Source: Mycobacterium sp. DL440 (GTDB taxonomy: Bacteria > Actinomycetota > Actinomycetes > Mycobacteriales > Mycobacteriaceae). From it: a stretch of 64,000 nucleotides of DNA. Below are positions 9,004 to 17,398 of this stretch, one piece after another. The position numbers and the translations under genes were made by a program. The stretch is taken from contig NZ_CP050191.1 of NCBI RefSeq assembly GCF_011745145.1, forward strand, positions 3,024,296 to 3,088,295, given 5' to 3'. The notes below the pieces were generated by a model. The model did not search any database. It was not told the origin of the DNA and was given only the letters and a program-made list of their open reading frames with translations. Positions within the stretch are counted from its first letter, which is position 1; each line of letters opens with the position of its first letter.

Positions 9004-10383
9004 ATGAAGTTCATCCAGTACTACCTGGACTGTCTGTCCCATGCGTCGTACCTGATCGGTGATGAGTCATCCGGGCGCGCCGTGGTTGTCGACCCGCAGC
9101 GCGACGTCTCCGAGTACGTCGCCGATGCGGAGAAGTTCGGCCTGCAGATCACCCACGTGATCGAGACCCACTTCCACGCCGACTTCCTGTCCGGCCACCT
9201 CGAACTGGCCGAGGCCACCCGTGCCACGATCGTGTACTCCTCGGTCGCCAAGCCGGAGTTCGATCACATGGGAGTCGAAGACGGCCAACGTATTCCACTC
9301 GGTGAGGTGGTACTGGAGTTCCGCCACACCCCCGGCCACACCCCGGAATCGATGAGCATCGTGGTCTACGAACACGCCGATGACGCCGTGCCCTATGGCG
9401 TTCTGACCGGCGACACCCTGTTCATCGGCGATGTCGGCCGACCCGACCTGCTGGCCTCGATCGGCTTCACCCGCGAGGAACTGGCCGACAAGCTCTACCA
9501 CTCGCTGCACGAGATGCTGTTGCCGCTGCCCGATGCTACCCGCGTCTTCCCGGCCCACGGCGCTGGTTCGGCCTGCGGCAAGAACCTGTCCACCGAGCTG
9601 TCATCCACCATGGGTGAGCAGAAGCAGACCAACTACGCGCTGCGCGCACCCGACAAGCGGTCCTTCGTCGAATTGGTCACCGCAGGCCAGCCGCCGGCCC
9701 CGGGATACTTCGTCTACGACGCGATCCTCAACCGCAAGGACCGCGCTCTGCTGGACGAGGAGGCAACGCCGGAGGCGCTGGACTACCGTCAGGCCACCGA
9801 AGCCGTCGCCAACGGAGCCATGTTGATCGACGGCCGCAGTCCCGAGGATTTCGCCCTGGGCCATCTGCGCAACGCGCTCAACATCGGACTGGCCGGGCGT
9901 TACGCGGAATTCGCGGGATCGGTGGTCAAACCCGACGCAGACATCGTGCTGGTCACCGCCCCGGGCGAGGAACGGGAAGGCAAGAACCGGTTGGCCCGCA
10001 TCGGGTTTGACCGGGTGCTGGGTTACGTCGAGGACCCGGAGCGGACGATGTTCGAACATCAAGACGATGTGACGGTCGCCTCACGGTTGACCGCCACCGC
10101 GTTCGGTGAGCGGGCCACTTCGGTCGCGGACCTGCAGATCGTCGACGTGCGCAACCCTGGCGAGACCGAGACGGGCGTGATCCCCGGCGCGGTCAACATC
10201 CCGGTGGGCCAGCTGCCGGACCGGACCGGCGAATTGGATCCGACCCGCCCGACCGTGGTCTACTGCGCCGGCGGCTACCGGTCATCGGTGGCGGCGAGCC
10301 TGCTGCGCCAGCGCGGCTTCGACGATGTCAGCGACATCCTGGGCGGCTACGGCGCCTGGGCGGACAGCACCCACGCCGCCTGA
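9004..10383 (+). CDS. CstB-like persulfide dioxygenase-rhodanese fusion
   Basis: Multidomain sulfur enzyme of 459 residues. Residues ~1-230 form a metallo-beta-lactamase/ETHE1-like dioxygenase with His56-x-His58-x-Asp60-x4-His65, TPGHTPES and GDTLFIGDVGRPDL (non-heme Fe ligands). Residues ~255-340 are a rhodanese-like domain lacking the active Cys (loop reads LVTAPGEE). Residues ~350-459 are an active rhodanese with CAGGYRS (Cys421). This layout equals Staphylococcus CstB, which oxidises persulfides and makes thiosulfate. GAGGAG precedes ATG 9004. First gene of an operon with sqr and tauE, under two CstR-type operators. Confidence 0.87.
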   Translation: MKFIQYYLDCLSHASYLIGDESSGRAVVVDPQRDVSEYVADAEKFGLQITHVIETHFHADFLSGHLELAEATRATIVYSSVAKPEFDHMGVEDGQRIPLGEVVLEFRHTPGHTPESMSIVVYEHADDAVPYGVLTGDTLFIGDVGRPDLLASIGFTREELADKLYHSLHEMLLPLPDATRVFPAHGAGSACGKNLSTELSSTMGEQKQTNYALRAPDKRSFVELVTAGQPPAPGYFVYDAILNRKDRALLDEEATPEALDYRQATEAVANGAMLIDGRSPEDFALGHLRNALNIGLAGRYAEFAGSVVKPDADIVLVTAPGEEREGKNRLARIGFDRVLGYVEDPERTMFEHQDDVTVASRLTATAFGERATSVADLQIVDVRNPGETETGVIPGAVNIPVGQLPDRTGELDPTRPTVVYCAGGYRSSVAASLLRQRGFDDVSDILGGYGAWADSTHAA

Positions 10384-10427
10384 AACTGCGCACACACCGT
10401 CTAAAGAGACAGGAAGACACCACAAGC

Positions 10428-11648
10428 ATGTCCACCCCACTCAAGCACGAGGTCCTGATCATCGGCGGCGGCACGGCCGGGGTCACCGTGGCGGCCCGCT
10501 TGCTGCGCAAGCACTACACCGACGTCGCGATCATCGAACCGTCCGACAAGCACTACTACCAGCCGTTGTGGACCCTGGTGGGCGGTGGGCAGGCGACGGC
10601 CGCCGAAACCGAACGTGCCGAAGCGTCCGTAATGCCGCGCGGCGCGACCTGGATCAAGAGTGCGGTGACGTCGGTCAACCCGGACGCCAACACGGTCACG
10701 TGTGCCGATGGCGCGACCTACGGGTACGACGTCCTGGTGGTGGCGCCGGGTATCCAACTCGACTGGGAACGCACCGAAGGCCTGACCGACACGCTCGGCA
10801 AGGACGGCGTCTCGTCGAACTACCGCTTCGACCTCGCCCCGCGCACATGGGAATTCATCCGCAACACCCGATCCGGCACCGCGGTGTTCACCATGCCGTC
10901 CGGGCCGATCAAGTGCGCCGGTGCACCCCAGAAGATCGCCTACCTGGCCTGCGACCACTGGCGGCGCCAGGGCGTGCTCGACAACATCGACGTCCACCTG
11001 GTGGTCCCGACACCGCGGATCTTCGGCATCCCCGCGATCGCCGACAACCTGGACAAGGTCATCGCCGACTACGGCATCACGCTGCACACCGGAAGTGAAG
11101 TCCGCTCGGTCGATTCGGCTTCGCGCAAGGTGACGGTGACCCATGGTCACGAGGGTGCGGAAAACACTGAGACGACGCTGCCCTACGATGTGTTGCACGC
11201 AGTGCCGCACCAGTCGGCACCGGACTGGATCAAGACCAGCCCGTTGTCTACCAGCCATGTCGGCGGAGATGTCAACGGTTACGTCGACATCGACAAGCAC
11301 ACGATGCAGCACGTGCGTTACCCGAACGTGTTCGCCCTCGGCGACGCGGGGTCGTCCCCGAACTCGAAAACCGGTGCGGCCATTCGCAAGCAGGCACCCG
11401 CGGTCGTCGAGAACATCGGTGCAGTGCGCAGCGGTCGCCCGCTTCCCGGGTCCTACGACGGTTATGCGTCCTGCCCGATCGTCACCTCCTCCCGCGAGAT
11501 GCTGCTGGCCGAGTTCGACTACGACTTCACTCTCAAACCATCCTTCCCCCTACTGGATCCGGTCGCGCCGCACCGGCCCTACTGGTACCTCAAGAAGTAC
11601 GGGCTGCCTGCCATGTATTGGAACGTGATGTTGAAGGGTCTGGCCTGA
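10428..11648 (+). CDS. sqr: Sulfide:quinone oxidoreductase-like flavoprotein
   Basis: 406-residue FAD protein expected at the membrane face. It oxidises sulfide (or persulfide) and passes electrons to menaquinone, producing persulfide for the upstream dioxygenase. FAD-binding EVLIIGGGTAGVTVAARLL begins at residue ~8, the second flavin motif is FALGDAGSSPNSKTGAA, and a catalytic-type Cys lies in IKCAGAPQK with another in YASCPI. The C-terminal FPLLDPVAPHRPYWYLKKY segment resembles the amphipathic tail of type II SQRs. It lies 44 bp after the CstB-like gene, and its stop overlaps a 9-codon mini-ORF. Confidence 0.85.
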   Translation: MSTPLKHEVLIIGGGTAGVTVAARLLRKHYTDVAIIEPSDKHYYQPLWTLVGGGQATAAETERAEASVMPRGATWIKSAVTSVNPDANTVTCADGATYGYDVLVVAPGIQLDWERTEGLTDTLGKDGVSSNYRFDLAPRTWEFIRNTRSGTAVFTMPSGPIKCAGAPQKIAYLACDHWRRQGVLDNIDVHLVVPTPRIFGIPAIADNLDKVIADYGITLHTGSEVRSVDSASRKVTVTHGHEGAENTETTLPYDVLHAVPHQSAPDWIKTSPLSTSHVGGDVNGYVDIDKHTMQHVRYPNVFALGDAGSSPNSKTGAAIRKQAPAVVENIGAVRSGRPLPGSYDGYASCPIVTSSREMLLAEFDYDFTLKPSFPLLDPVAPHRPYWYLKKYGLPAMYWNVMLKGLA

Positions 11649-11677
11649 TGCCCACCTCCTGCGGCGCGTTGGCATGA
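11648..11677 (+). CDS. Possible 9-codon bridging mini-ORF (MPTSCGALA)
   Basis: ATG at 11648 overlaps the sqr stop (TGATG), and its TGA at 11675 overlaps the tauE start (ATGA). It would carry terminating ribosomes from sqr across the 25-nt gap to tauE. It may be chance; no peptide function is proposed. Confidence 0.25.
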   Translation: MPTSCGALA

Positions 11678-12534
11678 TCGCGCTGGCTGTCACGCTGGCC
11701 GTCCTGGTCGGGGTGTCCCTCGGGCTCCTCGGCGGAGGCGGCTCGATCCTGACCGTTCCGCTGCTGGCCTATGTGGCCGGCATGGAGGTCAAGCAGGCGA
11801 TCGCCACCTCGCTTGTGGTGGTCGGCGTGACCAGCGCGGTCAGCACCCTGTCCCATGCTCGCGCCGGCCGGGTGCAGTGGCGCAGCGGCCTGATGTTCGG
11901 AGCCGCCGGCATGGTCGGCGCGTACCTGGGCGGGCTGTTGAGCTATGTCGTCGCCGGATCGGTTCTGCTGATCGCCTTCACGGTCGTGATGGTGGCCACC
12001 GGAATCGCGATGATCAAGGGGCGCACCGCGTGCGCGCCGACGACAAGGACGATGCCGATCGCCAAGGTCCTGCTGATGGGACTGGGAGTCGGGGTGGTGA
12101 CCGGCGCCGTCGGAGCCGGTGGCGGATTCCTCGTGGTGCCCGCGCTGGCCCTGCTGGGCGGCCTACCCATGCCTGTCGCGGTGGGAACCTCTCTGCTCGT
12201 GATCGCGATGAACTCGGCCGCGGGTCTGGCCGGCCATCTGAGCACCGTGCCGATCGACTGGACGATCGCCGGCGCGGTCACCGCCGCGGCTGTCCTCGGC
12301 AGCCTGCTGGGCACCCGCCTGACCGCGCACGTCGACCCCGACGCGGTACGCCGGGCTTTCGGCTGGTTCGTGTTGCTCATGGCGTGGCTGATCCTCGGCC
12401 AGGAAATCCACCCCGCCGTCGGGCTCATCGCGGCCGGTCTGACCGTGCTGGCCGGCCTCGGCCACCTGAGCTGCGCCCAGCTCGGATGGTGCCCGCTGCG
12501 CTGGCTTTTCGGCCCACCCGCTGCGACAACGTGA
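11674..12534 (+). CDS. tauE: TauE/SafE-family sulfite/organosulfonate exporter
   Basis: 286-residue inner-membrane protein with about eight hydrophobic spans in two repeats. The N-half has VSLGLLGGGGSILTVPLLAY and the C-half repeats it as GAVGAGGGFLVVPALALLGG; these are the two glycine-rich signatures of the family. TauE proteins accompany CstB/SQR systems and are thought to expel sulfite made by persulfide oxidation. Here it would clear sulfite that NirA cannot reduce. The start at 11674 has no clear Shine-Dalgarno and may rely on coupling to sqr or the mini-ORF. The transported species is inferred. Confidence 0.85.
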   Translation: MIALAVTLAVLVGVSLGLLGGGGSILTVPLLAYVAGMEVKQAIATSLVVVGVTSAVSTLSHARAGRVQWRSGLMFGAAGMVGAYLGGLLSYVVAGSVLLIAFTVVMVATGIAMIKGRTACAPTTRTMPIAKVLLMGLGVGVVTGAVGAGGGFLVVPALALLGGLPMPVAVGTSLLVIAMNSAAGLAGHLSTVPIDWTIAGAVTAAAVLGSLLGTRLTAHVDPDAVRRAFGWFVLLMAWLILGQEIHPAVGLIAAGLTVLAGLGHLSCAQLGWCPLRWLFGPPAATT

Positions 12535-12543
12535 CCACACATG

Positions 12544-12561
12544 CATACCCCCGCGGGTATG
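12544..12561. promoter_or_regulatory. CstR/CsoR-family operator O3 upstream of cstR
   Basis: CATACCC-CCGC-GGGTATG is a perfect 7-bp inverted repeat with a 4-bp spacer. It lies 49 bp before the repressor gene, consistent with autoregulation. With O1 and O2 it gives the consensus YATACCC-N4-GGGTATR. Confidence 0.75.
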
Positions 12562-12571
12562 ATCGAAGTAA

Positions 12572-12871
<300 letters not shown>

Positions 12872-12889
12872 CGGGCGGGCCTGGCCGTC

Positions 12890-13969
12890 TCAGCTGACGG
12901 TCACGGCCTCGTCACTGCTCTTCTCAGCACCGCCGCCCGACTCCTTGTCGCGCACCGGAATCTGCACTCCCCCGGCGATCTGCGGAACCCGGGTGGCCCG
13001 CACATAGACCGTGTCGCCCTCCTGTAACCCGAGCGCCTCGGCGTCACCGCGGGTGATCTGCGCGGTGAACGGCACATGGGTTGCGGCGCCGGTCAGTTCG
13101 ACCCGAACCTCGAAGCCCAGCATCACGATCCGGTCGATGGTCGCCCGCAGCACCCCGGTGGCCTCGGCCGTGCCATCGCCGGCAGCGACTGCCAGCTCGG
13201 GATTGCGTCCAACCCGAATATCGTGCGGACGCACCAGAATTCCGTTGAGCTCGGAGACCGCGCCGAGGAACGACATCACGAACGCGTTGGCGGGCTCGTC
13301 ATACACCTCGGTCGGCGAACCCACCTGTTCGATCCGCCCCTTGTTGAGCACCGCGATGCGGTCCGCCACATCCAGCGCCTCGGCTTGGTCGTGCGTCACC
13401 AGCACCGTGGTGACGTGCACCTCGTCGTGCAGGCGGCGCAGCCAGGTGCGCAGGTCGTCACGCACCTTGGCATCCAATGCCCCGAACGGTTCGTCGAGCA
13501 GAAGCACCTGCGGATCCACCGCCAGTGCCCGTGCCAGTGCCATCCGCTGACGCTGACCGCCGGAGAGCTGATTGGGATAGCGGGTTTGAAAACCGGCCAG
13601 CCCCACCACTTCCAGCAGGTTGTCGACCTTCTCCTTGACCTCGGCCTTGGGACGCTTACGGATCTTGAGGCCGAATGCCACGTTGTCGCGGACCGTCAGG
13701 TGTTTGAACGCCGCATAGTGCTGGAATACGAATCCGATGTCGCGGCGCTGCGGGGGCACCCCGGTGACGTCGCGTCCGTTGATGGTGATCGTCCCGGTAT
13801 CAGGCTGATCCAGGCCCGCGATGGCGCGCAACAGGGTGGACTTGCCCGAGCCACTCGGGCCCAGCAGTGCCGTCAACGAACCGGACGGCACTTCGAAGTC
13901 GATGTTGTCGAGCGCCGCAAAATCGCCGTAATGCTTGTTGGCGCCCCGAACCACGATCGCATCGGTCAT
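12890..13969 (-). CDS. cysA: Sulfate/thiosulfate ABC importer, ATPase CysA
   Basis: 359-residue ATPase powering sulfate uptake. Walker [11 protein letters not shown]-loop FVFQHYAAF, signature [15 protein letters not shown], Walker [13 protein letters not shown] and the switch His in [10 protein letters not shown] are all present. The C-terminal ~110 residues form the TOBE-like regulatory domain of CysA/PotA ATPases ([13 protein letters not shown]). Last gene of subI-cysT-cysW-cysA, 22 bp after cysW. Equivalent to Rv2397c. Confidence 0.94.
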   Translation of the reverse strand: MTDAIVVRGANKHYGDFAALDNIDFEVPSGSLTALLGPSGSGKSTLLRAIAGLDQPDTGTITINGRDVTGVPPQRRDIGFVFQHYAAFKHLTVRDNVAFGLKIRKRPKAEVKEKVDNLLEVVGLAGFQTRYPNQLSGGQRQRMALARALAVDPQVLLLDEPFGALDAKVRDDLRTWLRRLHDEVHVTTVLVTHDQAEALDVADRIAVLNKGRIEQVGSPTEVYDEPANAFVMSFLGAVSELNGILVRPHDIRVGRNPELAVAAGDGTAEATGVLRATIDRIVMLGFEVRVELTGAATHVPFTAQITRGDAEALGLQEGDTVYVRATRVPQIAGGVQIPVRDKESGGGAEKSSDEAVTVS

Positions 13970-13991
13970 AGCTCTTGTCTCCTTCTCAGGC

Positions 13992-14813
13992 CTACTGCGC
14001 GGCCTTGATTCGGCGTCGGTCGAGGATCACCTGGACAACCAGGACGATCACGGCCACCGCCATGAGCAAAGTCGAGATGGCGTACGCGCCGTACACCGAA
14101 TCGGCGGTGCCGCGGTTGTAGCGGTCGGCCACCAGCAGCGTCAGGGTCTGGGACGTGCCAGGCAGATTCGACGACACCATGATCACCGCGCCGAACTCGC
14201 CGAGCGTGCGGGCGATGGTCAGCACGATGCCGTAGGTCAGGCCCCACCGGATGGACGGCAGCGTGATGCGCCAGAACGTCTGCCACCAGGTCGATCCCAG
14301 TGTCGCCGCGGCTTCCTCCTGATCGGTGCCGATCTCGTGCAACACCGGTTCGACCTCACGGATCACGAACGGCACCGTGACGAAGATGCTGGCCAGCACG
14401 ATGCCCGGGAGCCCGAAGATGATCTTCAGCCCGAGATCGTTCTCGACGAAGCCCAACAACCCCGCCGAACCCCAGAGCAGGATCAACGCGACACCCACCA
14501 CCACCGGCGACACCGCGAACGGCAGGTCGACGACGGCCTGCAGAGCGCTCTTGCCCCGAAACCGGTTGCGCGCCAGTACCAGCGCCGTGGGAACGCCGAA
14601 CAACACGTTCAGCGGCACCACGATGGCAACCACCAACAACGACAGATTCAGCGCCGAGATCGCCGCAGGGGTCCCCACCGACGCGAAGAATGCCCCGACG
14701 CCGGGACCGAAGGTACGCAGGAGGATCAGCCCGACCGGGACCACCACCAGCACCGCCACATAGGCCAGCGCCAGAAAACGCAACAGGTAGCGCATCCGCG
14801 GTGAGAGCGTCAT
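13992..14813 (-). CDS. cysW: Sulfate ABC importer permease CysW
   Basis: 273-residue membrane permease with six predicted spans. The EAA-type cytoplasmic loop [21 protein letters not shown] contacts CysA; only part of that motif is conserved across families. It pairs with CysT to form the sulfate channel. The start overlaps the cysT stop by 4 nt (ATGA). Confidence 0.93.
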   Translation of the reverse strand: MTLSPRMRYLLRFLALAYVAVLVVVPVGLILLRTFGPGVGAFFASVGTPAAISALNLSLLVVAIVVPLNVLFGVPTALVLARNRFRGKSALQAVVDLPFAVSPVVVGVALILLWGSAGLLGFVENDLGLKIIFGLPGIVLASIFVTVPFVIREVEPVLHEIGTDQEEAAATLGSTWWQTFWRITLPSIRWGLTYGIVLTIARTLGEFGAVIMVSSNLPGTSQTLTLLVADRYNRGTADSVYGAYAISTLLMAVAVIVLVVQVILDRRRIKAAQ

Positions 14814-15688
14814 GCCGAAAGCTCCTCACGTTTGGCCGCCCGCGAACCAACCGCCCGCAGCACGAACAGCACCAGGAACGAGATCACCAGCAACACAATG
14901 GAGATCGCCGCCGCACCAGTTCTGTCGTCGTTCTCGATCAGGGTCCGGATCCACTGCGAGGACACCTCGGTCTCCCCCGGCACCGCACCACCGATCAGCA
15001 CTACCGATCCGAACTCGCCGATCGCCCGGGAGAACGCCAGCCCGGCCCCGGACAGCAGCGCGGGCAACAACGCCGGCAGGATCACCTTGACGAAGATGAC
15101 CCAGTTGCTGGCCCCCAGCGAGGCGGCCGCCTCCTCGGTCTCCTGGTCGAGCTCGAGCAGCACCGGTTGCACCGAGCGCACCACGAACGGCAACGTGACG
15201 AACAGCAGTGCGATGCCGACACCCCATTGGGTGTGCTGCAGGTGCAGGCCGACCGGACTGGCCGGACCGTACAGCGCCAGCATCACCAGGCTCGCCACGA
15301 TCGTCGGCAATGCAAATGGAAGGTCGATCACGGAATCGACCAGCCGCTTGCCCGGGAAGTCGTCGCGAGTCAGCACCCAGGCAACCAGCAGGCCGAAGAA
15401 GAGGTTCACCACGGTCACGCCGGCCGAGATGGTCAGCGTCACCCGAAACGATTCCAGCGCCGCATTCGAGGTGACCGCCAACCAGAAGGCGTTCCACCCG
15501 CCGCCCGCCGCCTGCCACAGGATCGCCGCCAACGGCAGCAACACGATGACGCTCAGCCAGATCGAGGCCGCACCCACGCGCAGCGAGGTGCTGCCGTAGC
15601 GACTGCGCCGCGCGCCGGGGGTGGGATCCCCCGGCGCCGGCGCGGCCGGAGCAGGCTGGACTGCATCGGTCGGTGTAGCTGCCGTCAT
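14810..15688 (-). CDS. cysT: Sulfate ABC importer permease CysT
   Basis: 292-residue permease. A Pro/Ala-rich cytoplasmic N-terminus of about 40 residues precedes six membrane spans. The EAA loop reads EEAAASLGASNWVIFVKVI, followed by the conserved SRAIGEFGSVVLIGG. ATG 15688 overlaps the subI stop by 4 nt; longer readings would run back into subI. Partner of CysW. Confidence 0.93.
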   Translation of the reverse strand: MTAATPTDAVQPAPAAPAPGDPTPGARRSRYGSTSLRVGAASIWLSVIVLLPLAAILWQAAGGGWNAFWLAVTSNAALESFRVTLTISAGVTVVNLFFGLLVAWVLTRDDFPGKRLVDSVIDLPFALPTIVASLVMLALYGPASPVGLHLQHTQWGVGIALLFVTLPFVVRSVQPVLLELDQETEEAAASLGASNWVIFVKVILPALLPALLSGAGLAFSRAIGEFGSVVLIGGAVPGETEVSSQWIRTLIENDDRTGAAAISIVLLVISFLVLFVLRAVGSRAAKREELSA

Positions 15689-16728
15689 CCAGTCGCCTGC
15701 TTGTAGATCTTGGTGATGGAACCGTTGTCTTTGTCGAACAACGCCGGGTCGACCTCTTTCCATCCGCCGAGATCAGCGATCGTCCACAGCTTCTCCGGCG
15801 TCGGGAAGTCCTTCGCGAAGTCTGCCGCCACCGCCGGGTCGACCGGACGGAATCCGGCCTCGGCCCACAGCTTCTGACCCTCCGCGGTGAACAGGAAGTT
15901 CAGCAGCGCCTTGGCCTTGTCCGCGTGGGCGCTGGTCTTGACGACCGCCACCGGGTTCTCGATCTTGAAGGTATGCGGCGGGTTCAAGTGCTCGACGTCC
16001 TTGCCCTGCCGCTCGACGTTGATCGCCTCGTTCTCGTAGCTGATCAGGACGTCGCCGGTGCCCTGCAAGAACACATCGGTGGCCTCACGGCCCGAACCGG
16101 GGCGGGTCTTGACGTGCTCGGTCACCAGCTTGTTGACGAAGTCGAGGCCGGCCGCAGAATCCTTGCCGCCGTTGCTCTTTGCCGCATACGGGGCGAGCAG
16201 GTTCCACTTGGCCGAACCCGAACTCAGCGGGCTCGGGGTGACCACCTCGACCCCGGGCTGCAGCAGGTCATCCCAGTCCTTGATGCCCTTGGGGTTACCC
16301 TTGCGCACCACCAATGACACCACAGAACCGAACGGGATGCCCTTCGTATTGCCGGCGCTCCAGTCGTCGGCCACCTTGTCGGCCTTGACCAACCGGGCCA
16401 CATCAGGTTCGACCGAGAAGTTCACGATGTCGGCCGGCTTACCGTCGGCCACGGCCCGGGACTGGTCGCCCGACGCGCCGTACGACGTCCGCACCGCAAC
16501 GCCCTTGCCTTCCTCGCTGGCGGCGAACGCGGGGATGATCTTGCTCCAGCCCGGTTCGGGCACCGCGTAGGCGACGAGCGTCAGCGTGGTGTCGGCACCC
16601 GCAGCGCCCTGATCACCGCCGGCGACATCACTGGCCCCGCCGCCGCAGCCGACGGCCAGCACGCCGGTGGTGGCCAGGACGGTGGCAGTACGCCAGAACT
16701 TACTGAGGTTGGGCTTGTTAACGGGCAC
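15685..16728 (-). CDS. subI: Sulfate-binding lipoprotein SubI
   Basis: 347-residue extracytoplasmic receptor. A signal peptide (RTATVLATTGVLAVGC) ends in a lipobox at about Cys28, so it should be lipid-anchored. Sulfate-binding family hallmarks follow: SYGASGDQSRAVADGKPADIVNF, a motif for binding the oxyanion, and VISYENEAINV. The GTG start at 16728 has GAAAGG 6 nt upstream. CCTTTC at 16776-16781 can pair with that GAAAGG, a possible way to hide it. The operon is preceded by a short ORF ending Ala-Cys-Cys-Arg. Confidence 0.92.
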   Translation of the reverse strand: MPVNKPNLSKFWRTATVLATTGVLAVGCGGGASDVAGGDQGAAGADTTLTLVAYAVPEPGWSKIIPAFAASEEGKGVAVRTSYGASGDQSRAVADGKPADIVNFSVEPDVARLVKADKVADDWSAGNTKGIPFGSVVSLVVRKGNPKGIKDWDDLLQPGVEVVTPSPLSSGSAKWNLLAPYAAKSNGGKDSAAGLDFVNKLVTEHVKTRPGSGREATDVFLQGTGDVLISYENEAINVERQGKDVEHLNPPHTFKIENPVAVVKTSAHADKAKALLNFLFTAEGQKLWAEAGFRPVDPAVAADFAKDFPTPEKLWTIADLGGWKEVDPALFDKDNGSITKIYKQATG

Positions 16729-16845
16729 TGATGACCTTTCTTACGGACAGCGGACATTACGAGTCCCGTCATGCGGAAAGGATAAGGATGAGTATCCGGG
16801 CGTAACAGCTAGCGCCACCGACACCAAACCGCGGACGGGTTGGAG

Positions 16846-16938
16846 TCAGCGACAACAGGCGACGTCAGCAACAGCGCAGGAACCCACGGCAATGAGAGCC
16901 AAGACATGGCTCTCAGTCTTGCCGGACGCTGAATGCAT
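16846..16938 (-). CDS. Cysteine-rich leaderless leader peptide of the sulfate importer operon
   Basis: 30-codon ORF that ends Gly-Ser-Cys-Ala-Val-Ala-Asp-Val-Ala-Cys-Cys-Arg-stop. The ATG sits exactly where transcription should begin: TATTCT is 7 nt upstream, so the mRNA is probably leaderless. Its body contains a perfect 9-pair hairpin, TGAGAGCCA-TGTCT-TGGCTCTCA (16893-16915). It ends 118 nt before subI. The layout matches the polycysteine attenuator class known in M. smegmatis and the nirA leader in this window. Ribosome pausing at the Cys-Cys pair would raise sulfate uptake when cysteine is short; this is inferred. Confidence 0.75.
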   Translation of the reverse strand: MHSASGKTESHVLALIAVGSCAVADVACCR

Positions 16939-16945
16939 GGCGCGA

Positions 16946-16951
16946 AGAATA
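16946..16951 (-). promoter_or_regulatory. -10 element for the leaderless subI leader mRNA
   Basis: TATTCT fits the mycobacterial TANNNT -10 consensus. A 7-nt gap separates it from the A of the leader ATG (16938), the spacing expected when the ATG is the transcription start. Confidence 0.6.
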
Positions 16952-16995
16952 ACAGAATTCCGGTGTCGCGCCTGCCGAGCGATCGGTGTCCGGAG

Positions 16996-17082
16996 TCAGC
17001 GGGTCAGCAACCACATGACGATGACCAGGACAACCAGCAGAATCAAGATCAATGTGACACGTGAACGCGGCATACCGTTCAT
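16996..17082 (-). CDS. Tiny single-span membrane protein (28 residues)
   Basis: The 28-residue product is MNGMPRSR followed by a hydrophobic run, LILILLVVLVIVMWLL, ending TR. The basic N-terminus and single span fit an N-in membrane miniprotein. Its ATG overlaps the stop of the 67-residue membrane gene by 4 nt (ATGA), which argues for real translation by coupling. Function unknown; perhaps a partner of that protein. Confidence 0.55.
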   Translation of the reverse strand: MNGMPRSRVTLILILLVVLVIVMWLLTR

Positions 17083-17282
17083 TCGGATTCCACCTCGTCC
17101 ACCGGGGCGTGGCGCAGCCGGCGCAACCCGGTGATTCCCCAGCCCAGCGCGCCGTCGAGCACCACCGCACTGCCATAGGCCAACGCCAGCACCACCGGCA
17201 TCACCACGGCGGACTGCACGACGAACGGCAGCCCGGTCAGCCACAGCTCGACGCCGTCCCACCAGTTCAGGATTGCCGCCAT
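17079..17282 (-). CDS. Small conserved membrane protein (Rv2401A-like)
   Basis: 67 residues with one or two membrane segments (GLPFVVQSAVVMPVVLALAYGSAVVL) and a charged tail (RHAPVDEVESE). Size and position between subI and the trehalase gene match M. tuberculosis Rv2401A. TAGGCT (17289-17294) lies 6 nt before the ATG, suggesting a leaderless mRNA. A 28-residue membrane miniprotein is coupled downstream. Function unknown. Confidence 0.7.
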   Translation of the reverse strand: MAAILNWWDGVELWLTGLPFVVQSAVVMPVVLALAYGSAVVLDGALGWGITGLRRLRHAPVDEVESE

Positions 17283-17398
17283 GGGGCAAGCCTAGGTGAT
17301 CGCCGACGGCAGCTGTGAGTTCATCCCGTCGCACCCGTAACGTTCGACACGCGTGTCTTGGGTAGACGGCACCTGTATCCGCAGATGATGATGTCCGC

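Noticed and set aside
13076..14008. Long open frame opposite cysA
   Set aside because: It is antisense to an intact ATPase with all motifs, and its product is Arg/His/Gln-rich without a family. Similar frames opposite the APC permease, the ATP-grasp gene and proA/MoxR/VWA are the same GC-driven effect.
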